A stretch of 45,842 nucleotides of DNA from Hoylesella buccalis ATCC 35310 (GTDB lineage: Bacteria; Bacteroidota; Bacteroidia; Bacteroidales; Bacteroidaceae): assembly GCF_000177075.1 (NCBI RefSeq), contig NZ_ADEG01000095.1, positions 1-45,842 on the forward strand, given 5' to 3'. This document shows, one piece after another, positions 24,137-34,003 of this stretch (positions are counted from its first letter, which is position 1; each line of letters opens with the position of its first letter). Both the position numbers and the translations under genes were made by a program. Under the pieces are notes generated by a model, which was given only the letters and a program-made list of their open reading frames with translations, had not been told where the DNA came from and ran no database searches.

Positions 24137-27100
24137 ATGATGAAGAAAGCTCTCTTGTGGGGAGGTGCCATCCTGGGTGTTCCAGTAGCACTATCCGCCC
24201 TACTCGCCATACTACTATATATTCCCCCCGTGCAGCAATGGATGCTGCAGAAGGCCACTTACTATGCTTCGCAGAAAACGGGCATGGAGATTTCCATCGG
24301 CCGTGTGCGTCTGGCTTTTCCGTTGGATTTGAGCATGGAAGATGTGCTCATCATCCAGCCCAACGACTCGTTGCCGCAGGTGAAAGACACCGTGGCATCG
24401 GCGCGTCGCATGGTGGCTGACGTGCAGCTAATGCCCTTGCTGAGCAAGAAAGTGGAGGTGGATGAGCTGACGTTCGAGGGCTTGAAGCTCAATACCGTCA
24501 ACCTCATTGCGGCCGCGAAGGTGCAAGGTACCATCGGAAAGCTGAACCTGGTGAGCCATGGCATCGACCTGAGCGGCTCGACAGTGCGCGTGAATGAGGC
24601 GAACTTGGAAGACGCCAAGCTACAAGTGGCACTGGCTGACAGCGTTCCAAAAGATACGACGGAGAGCAAGACAACTTGGAAAATCGGGCTGGATCAATTG
24701 GACATCCGCCGCTCTGACATCACCGTTCACCTGCCTGGCGACACGCTTCAGGTACGAGCATACTTGGGGAAAGCCGTGGCCAGTGATGGCTCGTTCGACC
24801 TGGGCGAGGGTGTTTACCAACTGAAAAAACTGGACTGGACGGACGGAAAGTTGAATTATGACAACAAATGGAAAGCACACACCAATGGATTGGACTATAA
24901 CCATCTGGCGCTGAGCGACATAACCGTTGGCATCGACTCGTTGCAGTACCAAGCATCTAAGTTGGACATGAACGTGCGACAGATTGCTTTTCGGGAGAAG
25001 AGCGGACTTGATTTGCAACATCTCTCGGGCAATGTGGCGCTTGATTCCACGCGACTGAGTTTGAAGAATGCCCATCTCAAAACATCGGAATCGAACCTGA
25101 TGGCCGACCTCGACATGGATTTGAACAGCTTCTCCGAGCAAACAAGCGGGAAAATGAATGCCAACGTGCACGCCACTTTGGGCAAGCAAGACCTGATGCG
25201 CTTTATGGGTGACCTACCAAAAGAATTCAAACAAAAATGGCCCAACGCACCTCTATTGGTCGACGGTGTGGTGAGTGGCAACCGAAAGCGCATGCAATTT
25301 GACGGTCTGAACATCTATCTGCCCACGGCCTTGAAAGCCTATGCCATCGGCTATGCGGCCAACCTCGACGATTCGAAGCGGTTGAAAGCCGACGTGAAGT
25401 TGAAAGCCAAGACGGGCAACCTTGATTTCGTGAAAGCCTTTTTGGACAAGGAAACGCGCAAAAAGGTGAACATTCCGCAGGGAATTGGTCTGGATGGCAG
25501 TCTGAAAATCAATGGCAAGCAATATACAACGGATTTTGTTGCCCAGCAAGGAGGAGGCTCTTTGCAGGCCAAAGCCCAGTTGGATGCGGCCAAAATGGCC
25601 TATACCGCCAAGTTGAACGCGCGCCGTATGCCGCTTCAAAACTTCCTGCCCAACCAGGGATTGTCCCCCTTTAGCGGCACCATGGACGTGAATGGACAGG
25701 GCACCGACTTCCTCTCACCCCGCACTACGCTTACGGCTAAGGCCAAAATCACCCAATTCAACTACGGAAACTACAACTTGAATAACATGACGGCCGATGC
25801 CCATGTGAAGAATGGACATGCCAAGGCTTTGATACACAGCAACAACCCGCTCATCAAAGGTGACATCACGCTCGATGCTTTGACTCGTTCGAAAAACATC
25901 AATGCCAACGTGGTGACCGATTTGCAGCACGTGGATTTACATCGACTTCATTTGTTGGATGACACCATTTCGATAGCGATGAAAAGTCATTTGAAGCTCG
26001 CCACCGACCTCAAAGAATCCTACAAACTGAAAGGAACGGTTGACAACCTGGTCATCAACGACAACGGAAGGATATACAAGCCACAGCCCATGAACCTTGA
26101 TGTGCTGACCCGAAGAGACACAACCCATGCCGAGGTGGCCACTGGTGACTTCTACCTGTCTATGCACAGCAAGCAAGGCTACAAGAAGTTGATGAAACAT
26201 GGCAACGCTTTTGTGGCCGAATTGAAGCGGCAGTTTGAAGATAAATACATTGACCAGCAGCGTCTGAGGGACCATCTTCCCAACGCCAATTTGTATCTCA
26301 AATCGGGTAAAGACAACTTCTTTGTGAACCTCATGCGCCGATATGGGTGCGACATGGATCGGGCATTGGTGAACATCGAATCGTCTCCCAGCATGGGATT
26401 GGAAGGCCTGTTGCAGGTAGACAAGCTGTTGTTAGACAGCATCCAGTTGGACACCGTTCGGCTGAGTCTGCATTCCAATCCCGAGGGAACCACCTACCAT
26501 GGACGCATACAGAACGCACCAGGCAACCCGCAGTATGTCTTCAAGGGCCTCTTCGATGGTGCCCTGCATGAAAAAGGAACCAACATCCGCGCCAAATTAT
26601 ACGACGAGCATGACCAGTTGGGCATTGCATTAGGATTGATTGCCGACTTGGAAGAGCGTGGCATCCGAACCCGATTGGACAGTACGAAGATTGTACTGGG
26701 TTACAAAGATTTTGCTGTGAACAACGACAATTACCTCTTCCTGGGCAACGATCGGCGCGTATCGGCCAACATCTTGCTGCGTGCCAAGGACGGAACGGGT
26801 GTTCAGTTGTATTCCAATGACGACCATCTGGACGTGCTGCAAGATGTAACCCTTTCGCTCAACAAGATAGAACTGAAGAACATCATGAGCGTCATTCCGT
26901 ACACTCCCGACATAGCCGGAACGATGAACGGCGACTTCCACATCATCCAGACCCCCACAGAGCTGTCGGTTTCGTCGGCCGTATCGGTGAAAAACATGTT
27001 CTACGAACAGAGTCCAATGGGCAACCTCAGTTCAGAATTCGTGTACATGCCGAAGGCGAACGGGAGTCACTTCGTGGATGGTGTGCTGCTGAGTGATAAC

Positions 27101-28774
27101 AAGGAGGTAGCAACGATGACGGGAACCTACGACAAGCATGGGTACCTGGATGCGACACTCAATTTAGAACGTCTGCCCTTGCAGTTGATAAACGGGTTCA
27201 TTCCCAAGCGTATTATCGGGTTGCGTGGCTATGGTGAGGGCGAAATTGCCCTGCGTGGGTCGATGAAGAAGCCCCACATGGATGGTGAAATCTATCTCGA
27301 CTCGTCCTATATCTTCAGCGAACCATACGGCGTGTCACTTCGCTTTGCCAATGATCCCGTTCGAATCAAGGACAGCAAACTGTTGTTTGAGAACTTTGAA
27401 ATGTTCGCCAACAATAACAGTCCGTTGAACATCTATGGGGCTTTCGACTTCTCTGATACCGAGCGGATGATGCTCGATATCCGTATGCGAGCAGAGAATT
27501 TTGAGATAATTGATGCTCGGGAGAATCCTCGTTCAGAGGCTTACGGTAAGGCCTTTGTTGACTTCTTCGGCACAATGAAAGGCCCGGTGGAGAGCTTGCG
27601 CCTTAGAGGAAAGCTCAATGTGCTGGGCACCACCGACATGACTTACGTGCTGAAAGATTCGGAACTGGCCACCGACAACCAATTAGACGAACTGGTGAAG
27701 TTCACCGACTTTAATGATTCCACGGTTGAGGTGGTGCGTAGGCCTAAGCTCACTGGCTTTGACATGCTGATGGGCGTGACCATTGATGAGGCTGCTCATA
27801 TCGTTTGCATGCTCAATGCCGACCAAACCAATTACATCGACTTGCTGGGTGGAGGCGATTTGCGTATGAGTTACAACCCGGCAGAATCCATTCAGATAAC
27901 GGGTCGGTATACCCTTCACAGCGGAGAGATGAAATATTCGTTGCCCGTTATCCCGCTGAAGACCTTCAATATTCAGAATGGCAGTTACATAGAGTTCAAC
28001 GGCGACCCGATGAACCCCAAGCTCAACATCACGGCAACGGAGCCTGTCAAGGCCACGGTGAGCGAGGGTACGGGTGCCGGGCGTGTCGTTGATTTCGACT
28101 GTGGCGTAAAGCTGTCGCAGACACTTAGCAACCCTGGCATCGAGTTCATCATCAGCTCACCGAGCGACATGACCATACAAGACGAACTAAACACCATGTC
28201 TGTGGAAGGAAGAGGCAAGGTGGCCGTCACCATGTTGGTGTCGGGCATGTACCTCACCGATGCCAATCCATCGGCATTCTCGATGAACAGCGCCTTGAGT
28301 TCGTACTTGCAAACCGAGATTAACAACATTGCCGGCTCGGCCATGCGTACCATGGGACTGGATGTGGGCATGAGCATTGACAACACGATGATGGCCAGTG
28401 GCGGCATGCATACCGATTACAACTTCAGGTTCTCCAAGCGGCTGTGGAACAACCGGCTGCGGGTAATCATCGGTGGACGTGTGTCCACTGGCGAGGAGGT
28501 GATGGCCAACCGTGACGATACGTTCTTCGATAACGTTGAATTGGAGTATCGCCTGAACCAGAATGCCAGTCAGTATCTGCGCTTGTTCTACAAAAACAAC
28601 ACCTACGACTGGCTCGAAGGACTTATCGGGGTGTATGGCGTTGGTTTTACTTGGCGGCGCAAGCTGGCCCATTTCAAGGATATCTTCCGTTTCAAGAGTG
28701 ACAAAGAAGCCTTGCCAACCATTCGTCCTGTCCAAAAAGACTCAATCAACAATGACATCAAAACCACTAACTAA
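24137..28774 (+). CDS. tamB: translocation/assembly module TamB-like protein
   Basis: A 1545-residue envelope-spanning protein of the AsmA/TamB (DUF490) family. It has one N-terminal inner-membrane helix (about 8-32, WGGAILGVPVALSALLAILLY). An AsmA-like start follows (GMEISIGRVRLAFPLDLSMEDVL), then a very long series of beta-strand repeats expected to form a hydrophobic groove across the periplasm. The conserved TamB C-terminal region covers about 1150-1500 (EINNIAGSAMRTMGLDVG, then RFSKRLWNNRLRVIIGGRV). TamB-type proteins help deliver outer-membrane proteins or phospholipids. The next gene, a lipidated TamA/BamA relative, overlaps by 23 bp. That TamL-TamB pairing is characteristic of Bacteroidota. 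Length is close to that of other Bacteroidota TamBs. Confidence 0.93.
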   Translation: MMKKALLWGGAILGVPVALSALLAILLYIPPVQQWMLQKATYYASQKTGMEISIGRVRLAFPLDLSMEDVLIIQPNDSLPQVKDTVASARRMVADVQLMPLLSKKVEVDELTFEGLKLNTVNLIAAAKVQGTIGKLNLVSHGIDLSGSTVRVNEANLEDAKLQVALADSVPKDTTESKTTWKIGLDQLDIRRSDITVHLPGDTLQVRAYLGKAVASDGSFDLGEGVYQLKKLDWTDGKLNYDNKWKAHTNGLDYNHLALSDITVGIDSLQYQASKLDMNVRQIAFREKSGLDLQHLSGNVALDSTRLSLKNAHLKTSESNLMADLDMDLNSFSEQTSGKMNANVHATLGKQDLMRFMGDLPKEFKQKWPNAPLLVDGVVSGNRKRMQFDGLNIYLPTALKAYAIGYAANLDDSKRLKADVKLKAKTGNLDFVKAFLDKETRKKVNIPQGIGLDGSLKINGKQYTTDFVAQQGGGSLQAKAQLDAAKMAYTAKLNARRMPLQNFLPNQGLSPFSGTMDVNGQGTDFLSPRTTLTAKAKITQFNYGNYNLNNMTADAHVKNGHAKALIHSNNPLIKGDITLDALTRSKNINANVVTDLQHVDLHRLHLLDDTISIAMKSHLKLATDLKESYKLKGTVDNLVINDNGRIYKPQPMNLDVLTRRDTTHAEVATGDFYLSMHSKQGYKKLMKHGNAFVAELKRQFEDKYIDQQRLRDHLPNANLYLKSGKDNFFVNLMRRYGCDMDRALVNIESSPSMGLEGLLQVDKLLLDSIQLDTVRLSLHSNPEGTTYHGRIQNAPGNPQYVFKGLFDGALHEKGTNIRAKLYDEHDQLGIALGLIADLEERGIRTRLDSTKIVLGYKDFAVNNDNYLFLGNDRRVSANILLRAKDGTGVQLYSNDDHLDVLQDVTLSLNKIELKNIMSVIPYTPDIAGTMNGDFHIIQTPTELSVSSAVSVKNMFYEQSPMGNLSSEFVYMPKANGSHFVDGVLLSDNKEVATMTGTYDKHGYLDATLNLERLPLQLINGFIPKRIIGLRGYGEGEIALRGSMKKPHMDGEIYLDSSYIFSEPYGVSLRFANDPVRIKDSKLLFENFEMFANNNSPLNIYGAFDFSDTERMMLDIRMRAENFEIIDARENPRSEAYGKAFVDFFGTMKGPVESLRLRGKLNVLGTTDMTYVLKDSELATDNQLDELVKFTDFNDSTVEVVRRPKLTGFDMLMGVTIDEAAHIVCMLNADQTNYIDLLGGGDLRMSYNPAESIQITGRYTLHSGEMKYSLPVIPLKTFNIQNGSYIEFNGDPMNPKLNITATEPVKATVSEGTGAGRVVDFDCGVKLSQTLSNPGIEFIISSPSDMTIQDELNTMSVEGRGKVAVTMLVSGMYLTDANPSAFSMNSALSSYLQTEINNIAGSAMRTMGLDVGMSIDNTMMASGGMHTDYNFRFSKRLWNNRLRVIIGGRVSTGEEVMANRDDTFFDNVELEYRLNQNASQYLRLFYKNNTYDWLEGLIGVYGVGFTWRRKLAHFKDIFRFKSDKEALPTIRPVQKDSINNDIKTTN

Positions 28775-31133
28775 ATACATCCTTGCGCTCATTCTGCTGC
28801 CGGCCATCATGACGGCATGCTCTACAACCAGTGCCATTCCCGATGGCGAGCAGCTGTTTACTGGACTGAAAAAAATTCAGTTTGACAACTATGAGAAGAA
28901 CGCTCATGCCGATGAAACCAAGATGGAACTGGAGTCGGTATTGGCCACTGCGCCCACATCGTCCTTGCTCGGCAGCAGTTATTACCGCACTCCCATCCCT
29001 ATCCGCCTATGGATATGGAACGCTTTCTCGCAAGACACCAGTGCCGTGAGCCGATGGATTACCAAGGCATTTGGCTCGAAACCGAAGCTATTGAGCCAGG
29101 TCAACCCCTTGCTACGCAAGTCGGTAGGCGAGTTACAGTTGAAGAAGTTTGGCTATTTCAAAGGGAATGTCGACTATGACATCATTCAGCAATCCAACCC
29201 GAAGAAAGCCAAAGTGGCTTATTTCGTCAACATGGGGCCCCTGTGGCGGCTCGACTCCATCAGCTATCTCAACTTCACACCCGGGGCAGACAGTCTGGTG
29301 GCAGCCACCAAGGATGAGGCTTTGATTCGCAAAGGCGACCCATTCAGCGTGCCAGCTCTTGAATCCGAGCGACAACGCGTGGCCCGCTTGCTGCGCAACA
29401 ACGGCTATTACTATGCCAAACCCACCGACGCTTCTTACCTGGCCGATACCTTGCAAACGCCCGGCAAGGTGGTGCTTCGCTTTCAAGAGGCCGACAGCTT
29501 GGAGCCAGAGGTTACGCGCAAATGGTATGTGGGACGGGTGAACGTGAATTTGCGGCGCCAGTTTATGGAAGAACTCACCGATTCGTTGGTGCGGCGTAGC
29601 TTCACCCTTCGCTACGCACGGCGTAGGTCACCCTTGCGTCCCGGCGTGTTCTACAATGGTTTGAAGATACGTCCCGGACAACTTTACAGTCTTGCCAACC
29701 AGGAAGCATCGTCAAACTACCTGCACTCCACGGGGCTTTTCACCTACAGCAGCTTCCGCTTTACACCGCGAGATTCGTCAGAAACCTGTAACATACTCGA
29801 TCTGGACATCGATTGTGTATTTGACAAACCCTACAATTTTTATATCAATGCCAATGCTAAAGGCAAGACCTCGAAGCGCTTCGGACCAGAGTTGATTATG
29901 GGTCTCACTAAGTTGAACGCCCTTCGCGGAGGCGAAAAACTGGACATCAACTTCCATGGTTCTTACGAATGGCAGACAGGCCACCGGTCGGAAGGCAGCT
30001 CGTCGAAGGTGAACTCGTACGAATATGGCGGCGACATCTCCCTGATTGTCCCACGAATGCTCACGCCGGCCAATCTCTTTTGGTCGGCTAATCACCGCGC
30101 CAAAAGAGACAGTTTGCGCGTGCTATCGGGCAAAAAACCCCGAAGGAGAAGGCGGTATTACGGTGTACCATCAACGACTCTGCGCATGTCAAACAACATC
30201 TTGAATCGTGCCGGCTTCTTCAAACGGCATGTCGTTTCGGGCGATTTAACCTACGAGTTCTGGACTTCACCGCAGTCGTACCACGAGTTTAGTCCACTCA
30301 CGCTATCGTACGAGTACATGACCAGCCGCACCGATTCGTTCATGGTCTTGTTGGCCGACAACCCTTATTTGCAGATTTCCATGCGCGATCAGTTCGTTCC
30401 CAAGATGAGTTACACCTATCAATATACCACAGGGATAGGTTCTCGCCATCCCTTCTCATGGCGAACCACCGTGAGCGAAGCCGCTAACATCCTGTCACTG
30501 GGCTACATGGCGGCCGGAAAACAGTGGAACGACAAGAGCAAGAAGCTGTTTAAAAACCCATACGCCCAGTTTGTGAAACTCGAAACTGATTTCGTGAAGT
30601 TGTGGCGGTTTGGCGACAAACATTCCATCGCAGGCCATCTTAATGCCGGTGTGGTTTACAGTTACGGCAATGCTACCAAGGCCCCTTACTACGAACAGTT
30701 CTACGTTGGCGGCGCCAACAGCGTGCGGGCTTTCAACGTGCGGAGCATTGGTCCCGGCAAATATCGGCCCAGCAACCAGCGCATGTCATACATAGAGCAG
30801 ACCGGCGACGTGAAGTTTGAGGCCAACCTGGAGTTCCGTCCCCATTTGTTTGGCGATCTCTATGGAGCCGTCTTCCTCGATGCCGGTAACGTTTGGACCC
30901 TCGGTGACGACGCGCAGCGGCCTGGTGGAAAACTCAAGTGGAAGAGCGTGTTCACCGACATGGCTGTGGGCACTGGTGTGGGCATTCGCTACGACCTGGG
31001 CTTGTTCGTCGTTCGTGTGGATTGGGGCATCGGCCTGCATGTTCCTTACCATACGGGGAAGAAGGGCTTTTACAACCTTTTGCGCTTCGATGATGGCAAC
31101 AGTTTCCACTTGGCCATTGGCTATCCATTCTAA
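28752..31133 (+). CDS. tamL: BamA/TamA-family outer-membrane lipoprotein (TamL-like)
   Basis: About 793 residues. The start MTSKPLTKY gives a lipoprotein signal with lipobox IMTAC; the open frame extends further up inside tamB, but only this start yields a sensible signal peptide. POTRA-like domains follow (about 100-370, e.g. ESERQRVARLLRNNGYYYA). The C-terminal half is a 16-stranded Omp85 beta-barrel with FYVGGANSVRAFNVRSIGPG, the barrel-specific VRGF/Y-like signature, and the terminal GYPF ending in Phe as usual for outer-membrane proteins. Lipidation distinguishes TamL from proteobacterial TamA. It is translationally coupled to tamB and should anchor the TamB bridge in the outer membrane. 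Confidence 0.92.
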   Translation: MTSKPLTKYILALILLPAIMTACSTTSAIPDGEQLFTGLKKIQFDNYEKNAHADETKMELESVLATAPTSSLLGSSYYRTPIPIRLWIWNAFSQDTSAVSRWITKAFGSKPKLLSQVNPLLRKSVGELQLKKFGYFKGNVDYDIIQQSNPKKAKVAYFVNMGPLWRLDSISYLNFTPGADSLVAATKDEALIRKGDPFSVPALESERQRVARLLRNNGYYYAKPTDASYLADTLQTPGKVVLRFQEADSLEPEVTRKWYVGRVNVNLRRQFMEELTDSLVRRSFTLRYARRRSPLRPGVFYNGLKIRPGQLYSLANQEASSNYLHSTGLFTYSSFRFTPRDSSETCNILDLDIDCVFDKPYNFYINANAKGKTSKRFGPELIMGLTKLNALRGGEKLDINFHGSYEWQTGHRSEGSSSKVNSYEYGGDISLIVPRMLTPANLFWSANHRAKRDSLRVLSGKKPRRRRRYYGVPSTTLRMSNNILNRAGFFKRHVVSGDLTYEFWTSPQSYHEFSPLTLSYEYMTSRTDSFMVLLADNPYLQISMRDQFVPKMSYTYQYTTGIGSRHPFSWRTTVSEAANILSLGYMAAGKQWNDKSKKLFKNPYAQFVKLETDFVKLWRFGDKHSIAGHLNAGVVYSYGNATKAPYYEQFYVGGANSVRAFNVRSIGPGKYRPSNQRMSYIEQTGDVKFEANLEFRPHLFGDLYGAVFLDAGNVWTLGDDAQRPGGKLKWKSVFTDMAVGTGVGIRYDLGLFVVRVDWGIGLHVPYHTGKKGFYNLLRFDDGNSFHLAIGYPF

Positions 31134-31254
31134 ATAGGATACGATTTCGGGGACAATCAACGGGTGACAAATTCACTGACCTTACGAATAAAGCAACCAT
31201 TTACGGCACGATGCATAAATAGAAGAGAATGGTTGCCGATGTCACTTCTGTGTG

Positions 31255-31277
31255 TTAACAAACCTTTCGTTTGTTAA
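31255..31277. repeat. perfect inverted repeat, 9-bp arms
   Basis: TTAACAAAC, loop CTTTC, GTTTGTTAA. It lies about 120 bp after the tamL stop. It is AT-rich with no clear U-run on the plus strand, so it is a weak terminator or a binding site. Confidence 0.6.
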
Positions 31278-31403
31278 AACGATTCATTTTTCTTAACAAA
31301 ATAAAATCGTGAAATAGATGATGACGAGGACTTTTTTGGGTGTTCAAAGCCTTAAAATCATTACCTTGTGCAGTCATTCATATCCAACAATGCGGCAATC
31401 AAC

Positions 31404-31447
31404 ATGCTTTAACCGCCCAATTTGCATGCTTTAACCGCCCAATTTGC
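31404..31447. repeat. 22-bp tandem direct repeat, 2 units
   Basis: ATGCTTTAACCGCCCAATT followed by TGC occurs twice in perfect tandem (31404-31425 and 31426-31447). The core CATGCTTTAA also occurs in the arm of the large hairpin at 43460-43512. Confidence 0.85.
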
Positions 31448-31825
31448 ACCATATAGAAGGTTTTTTTGCATCAAAAACAGGCATTTTGGCTCTAAACGCT
31501 TTACTTTTTCATGGCGTTTTAAGTTGAGAAATCATCCAACTCGGTGGTAATCAATTTAATAATAAAAACCGTTCCTGCTTGTCGTTTTTTCAACGCACGA
31601 ACCAGTTGGTTGAAAAAACGCTCGGCATTTGTGTTAAAAAAACGCCGTATAGGTCATGCCAGTACCATTATCATGCAGAGCATCCTTATTCGATATCATC
31701 AGTAGAGCATACAGACTGTCTGGTTTCGACAAAGGATGGTACAACTTCATATTTCTGGGAAAATGGGTTACCAATTCAAAATATTTTTCCTATTTTTGTC
31801 AGCAACATATCATGAGTAGGTCGTT

Positions 31826-32206
31826 ATGAAAATTTTAGGAAACATTATCTGGCTTATCTTTGGCGGCCTTGGCGTCGCCTTGGAGTATTTCGCTTCGTCA
31901 TTGGTGCTGATGATTACCATCATTGGTATTCCCTTTGGCATTGCTACGATGAAGCTTGGCATACTTGCCCTGTGGCCATTCGGTTCGCATGTTGTCGACC
32001 GTCCGCAGGGCAGTGGTTGCGTCAACGTGTTTATGAATGTGCTGTGGTTCTTTATCGGGGGCATCTGGATTGCCCTCACGCATCTTGGCTTCGGTCTGCT
32101 GCTCGGTATCACCATCGTTGGTATACCATGGGCCAAAATGCACTTTCGTCTGATGCGTCTTGCTCTGACTCCTTTCGGGAAACAAATTGTGAACGATAAC
32201 TTTTAG
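31826..32206 (+). CDS. YccF domain-containing inner-membrane protein
   Basis: A 126-residue membrane protein built from two copies of the YccF (DUF307) unit: NIIWLIFGGLGVALEYF with TIIGIPFGIATMKLG in the first half, NVLWFFIGGIWIALTHLG with TIVGIPWAKMHFRL in the second. Each unit has two hydrophobic segments and the conserved GIP motif. The function of YccF proteins is unknown. The gene has a clear promoter (TATTTTTG at 31791-31798) and stands alone. Confidence 0.93.
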   Translation: MKILGNIIWLIFGGLGVALEYFASSLVLMITIIGIPFGIATMKLGILALWPFGSHVVDRPQGSGCVNVFMNVLWFFIGGIWIALTHLGFGLLLGITIVGIPWAKMHFRLMRLALTPFGKQIVNDNF

Positions 32207-32243
32207 GCACAAGGGTTATTGGGACGACCAATTGCTCAAATGA

Positions 32244-32417
32244 GTGGCGCAAGGCATAGGAGAAAGACGCGATACAAAATGCTCGTTGTCCACAATCACC
32301 TTGGCTGATACCTTGTCCCAGCTTGACATCATGTCCCAGCCAGGTGTTGCCATCATGGCCATGCCCAACAAGCGGAACATCTCTTATGGCGGCGATATGT
32401 TGTTGCGCCATCAATGA
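32244..32417 (+). other. possible coding remnant
   Basis: Between yccF and the iron-sulphur gene, one plus-strand frame stays open for 57 codons up to a TGA at 32415-32417. It reads like a protein end, e.g. LSQLDIMSQPGVAIMAMPNK, then YGGDMLLRHQ. No promoter or family is recognised. It may be the tail of a deleted gene or chance. Confidence 0.22.
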
Positions 32418-32482
32418 CCGTTGCTTTTATAGTGTCCCTTGTTTCAACTGTTCTATTTAGTCATTGTTTCGTTCAAGTTTGA

Positions 32483-34003
32483 TTAGACAATACGGTGCAT
32501 TTCATAGCCTTCTACATAGATAGCACTGAACGGACGTGCCGGACACTGGTTTTCGCACGCCCCACATCCAATACAACGTTCGGTGTTGACCGCTGGGATT
32601 TTCGGAGATTTTGGATTTGAAGCCTTACTCGGCACCATTGTAATGGCACCTGCGGGACAATGACGGGCGCAATTGCCGCATTCTACACCATCAGTGAGTG
32701 GAATGCAATTCTTTTTCACCCAAACGGCATGGCCGATTTGCGTTGCTGATTTGGCCGTGCGTGTGATGGGTCTGATGGCACCAGTAGGGCAAACATTGCT
32801 GCATCGCGTGCATCCAGGGTGGCAATAGCCTCGCTCGAACGACATGGTGGGTTGCATCAACTTCATCAAGTCGGTTGACGGGCGAAGCACATCGTTGGGG
32901 CACTGCGCCACGCAAAGCTGACATGCGGTGCAGTGCCGTGCCATATTCTCGGCCGAAAGCGAACCAGGAGGTGTGATAGGTGTCGTTCGTTTCGGAGCGA
33001 TTTTGTCTTCAATGACAGCCAATCCTCCGTCTATCTTCTTCTTTTTCTGTGCCCATGCCGCCGTTGTCATGGCAACAGCCACCCCGATGAGGAATGTTCG
33101 GCGTGAGGTATCAATCGGCTTTGTGGCATCCGCTTTCACAATTTTGTCTTCGTTTGAGCGGTTCATGTCGTTCCATCTCCATTGCAGATGAAGCGCGTCG
33201 TGCTGACAGGTATCTATACAATCCATGCACGCCACGCATCGGCTGTAGTCAATCTTGTGGTTTTTGTAATCTATGCAAGCCGCTTTGCATCTATGTGCGC
33301 ACAGACTGCATTTGGTACATTTCCCGGCATCGAGCACGGGATGAAGCAGCGAGAAGCGCGAGATAAACCCCAGCACGGTGCCCACCGGACAAACGGTGTT
33401 GCAATAGGTACGTCCGTTGAGCCAAGCCAACACGATGAGCGCAACAAAGCTTACTGCGGCGATGATGAAAGTAGGCAGACTGCGCAGCCACACATCCTTT
33501 TCGTAGAAAGCATAGCTGTTGGCACGTTCGGCCAAGAAAGCCAGCAGGTTGTTGCCCCAGATATATATAGGCTGAAACAGGTTCTGTACGATGCGTCCGT
33601 ACGAACTGTAAGGAGCGAGCAATGCCACCAAGGAGCCAATGCCTGCGATCAAGGCAATGACAAAAAGGATAAAAACGCCATATCGCAACCACTTTACTTC
33701 AGGAGAGTATGAGAAACGATAATGCTTTTTCTTGCGTCGTCCGCTAACCCATGACACAATATCTTGGAAAACGCCCAATGGACAGATAATGGAGCAATAG
33801 ATACGTCCGAATACCAAAGTCAGCACAACCAAGAAAACAATCACTCCAATGTTCAACGCAAGTACGGCGGGCAGGAATTGTATCTTTGCCAGCCAACCCA
33901 GCCAGGTGTGTAGTGTACCGGTGAAATCGAGGAACAGCCCTGTGATGAGCACAAACACAACAAGGGCACAAGTTAATCTTATTTTTCGTAACATAATCGT
34001 CAA
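32483..34003 (-). CDS. membrane-bound poly-ferredoxin (NapH-NapG-like fusion)
   Basis: A 506-residue protein. The first half is a NapH/MauN-type membrane module with about five helices and the paired CxxxCP motifs in YCSIICPLGVFQD and YCNTVCPVGTVLG. Next come two 4Fe-4S sites (CTKCSLCAHRCKAAC; CVACMDCIDTC). An internal twin-arginine-like signal follows (SRRTFLIGVAVA, about residue 300). The NapG-like second half has four further clusters, with CTACQLCVAQCP, CTRCSNVCP, CGNCARHCP and CIGCGACENQCP. The arrangement suggests quinol-linked electron transfer across the inner membrane to a partner not encoded here. The internal Tat-like segment marks where two ancestral genes fused. The start could be the ATG at 34003 or at 33994. 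Confidence 0.9.
   Translation of the reverse strand: MTIMLRKIRLTCALVVFVLITGLFLDFTGTLHTWLGWLAKIQFLPAVLALNIGVIVFLVVLTLVFGRIYCSIICPLGVFQDIVSWVSGRRKKKHYRFSYSPEVKWLRYGVFILFVIALIAGIGSLVALLAPYSSYGRIVQNLFQPIYIWGNNLLAFLAERANSYAFYEKDVWLRSLPTFIIAAVSFVALIVLAWLNGRTYCNTVCPVGTVLGFISRFSLLHPVLDAGKCTKCSLCAHRCKAACIDYKNHKIDYSRCVACMDCIDTCQHDALHLQWRWNDMNRSNEDKIVKADATKPIDTSRRTFLIGVAVAMTTAAWAQKKKKIDGGLAVIEDKIAPKRTTPITPPGSLSAENMARHCTACQLCVAQCPNDVLRPSTDLMKLMQPTMSFERGYCHPGCTRCSNVCPTGAIRPITRTAKSATQIGHAVWVKKNCIPLTDGVECGNCARHCPAGAITMVPSKASNPKSPKIPAVNTERCIGCGACENQCPARPFSAIYVEGYEMHRIV

Larger units (their letters stand above)
31134..31825. other. gene-free region with repeats before yccF
   Basis: No coding sequence is supported in 690 bases; a 78-codon frame at 31579-31815 has no protein-like character and runs into the yccF promoter. 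The region holds a 9-bp-arm hairpin (31255-31277), a 22-bp direct repeat (31404-31447) and a -7 element for yccF (TATTTTTG, 31791-31798). Confidence 0.5.

Noticed and set aside
31579..31815. 78-codon frame before yccF
   Set aside because: No recognisable features, and it runs across the yccF promoter.
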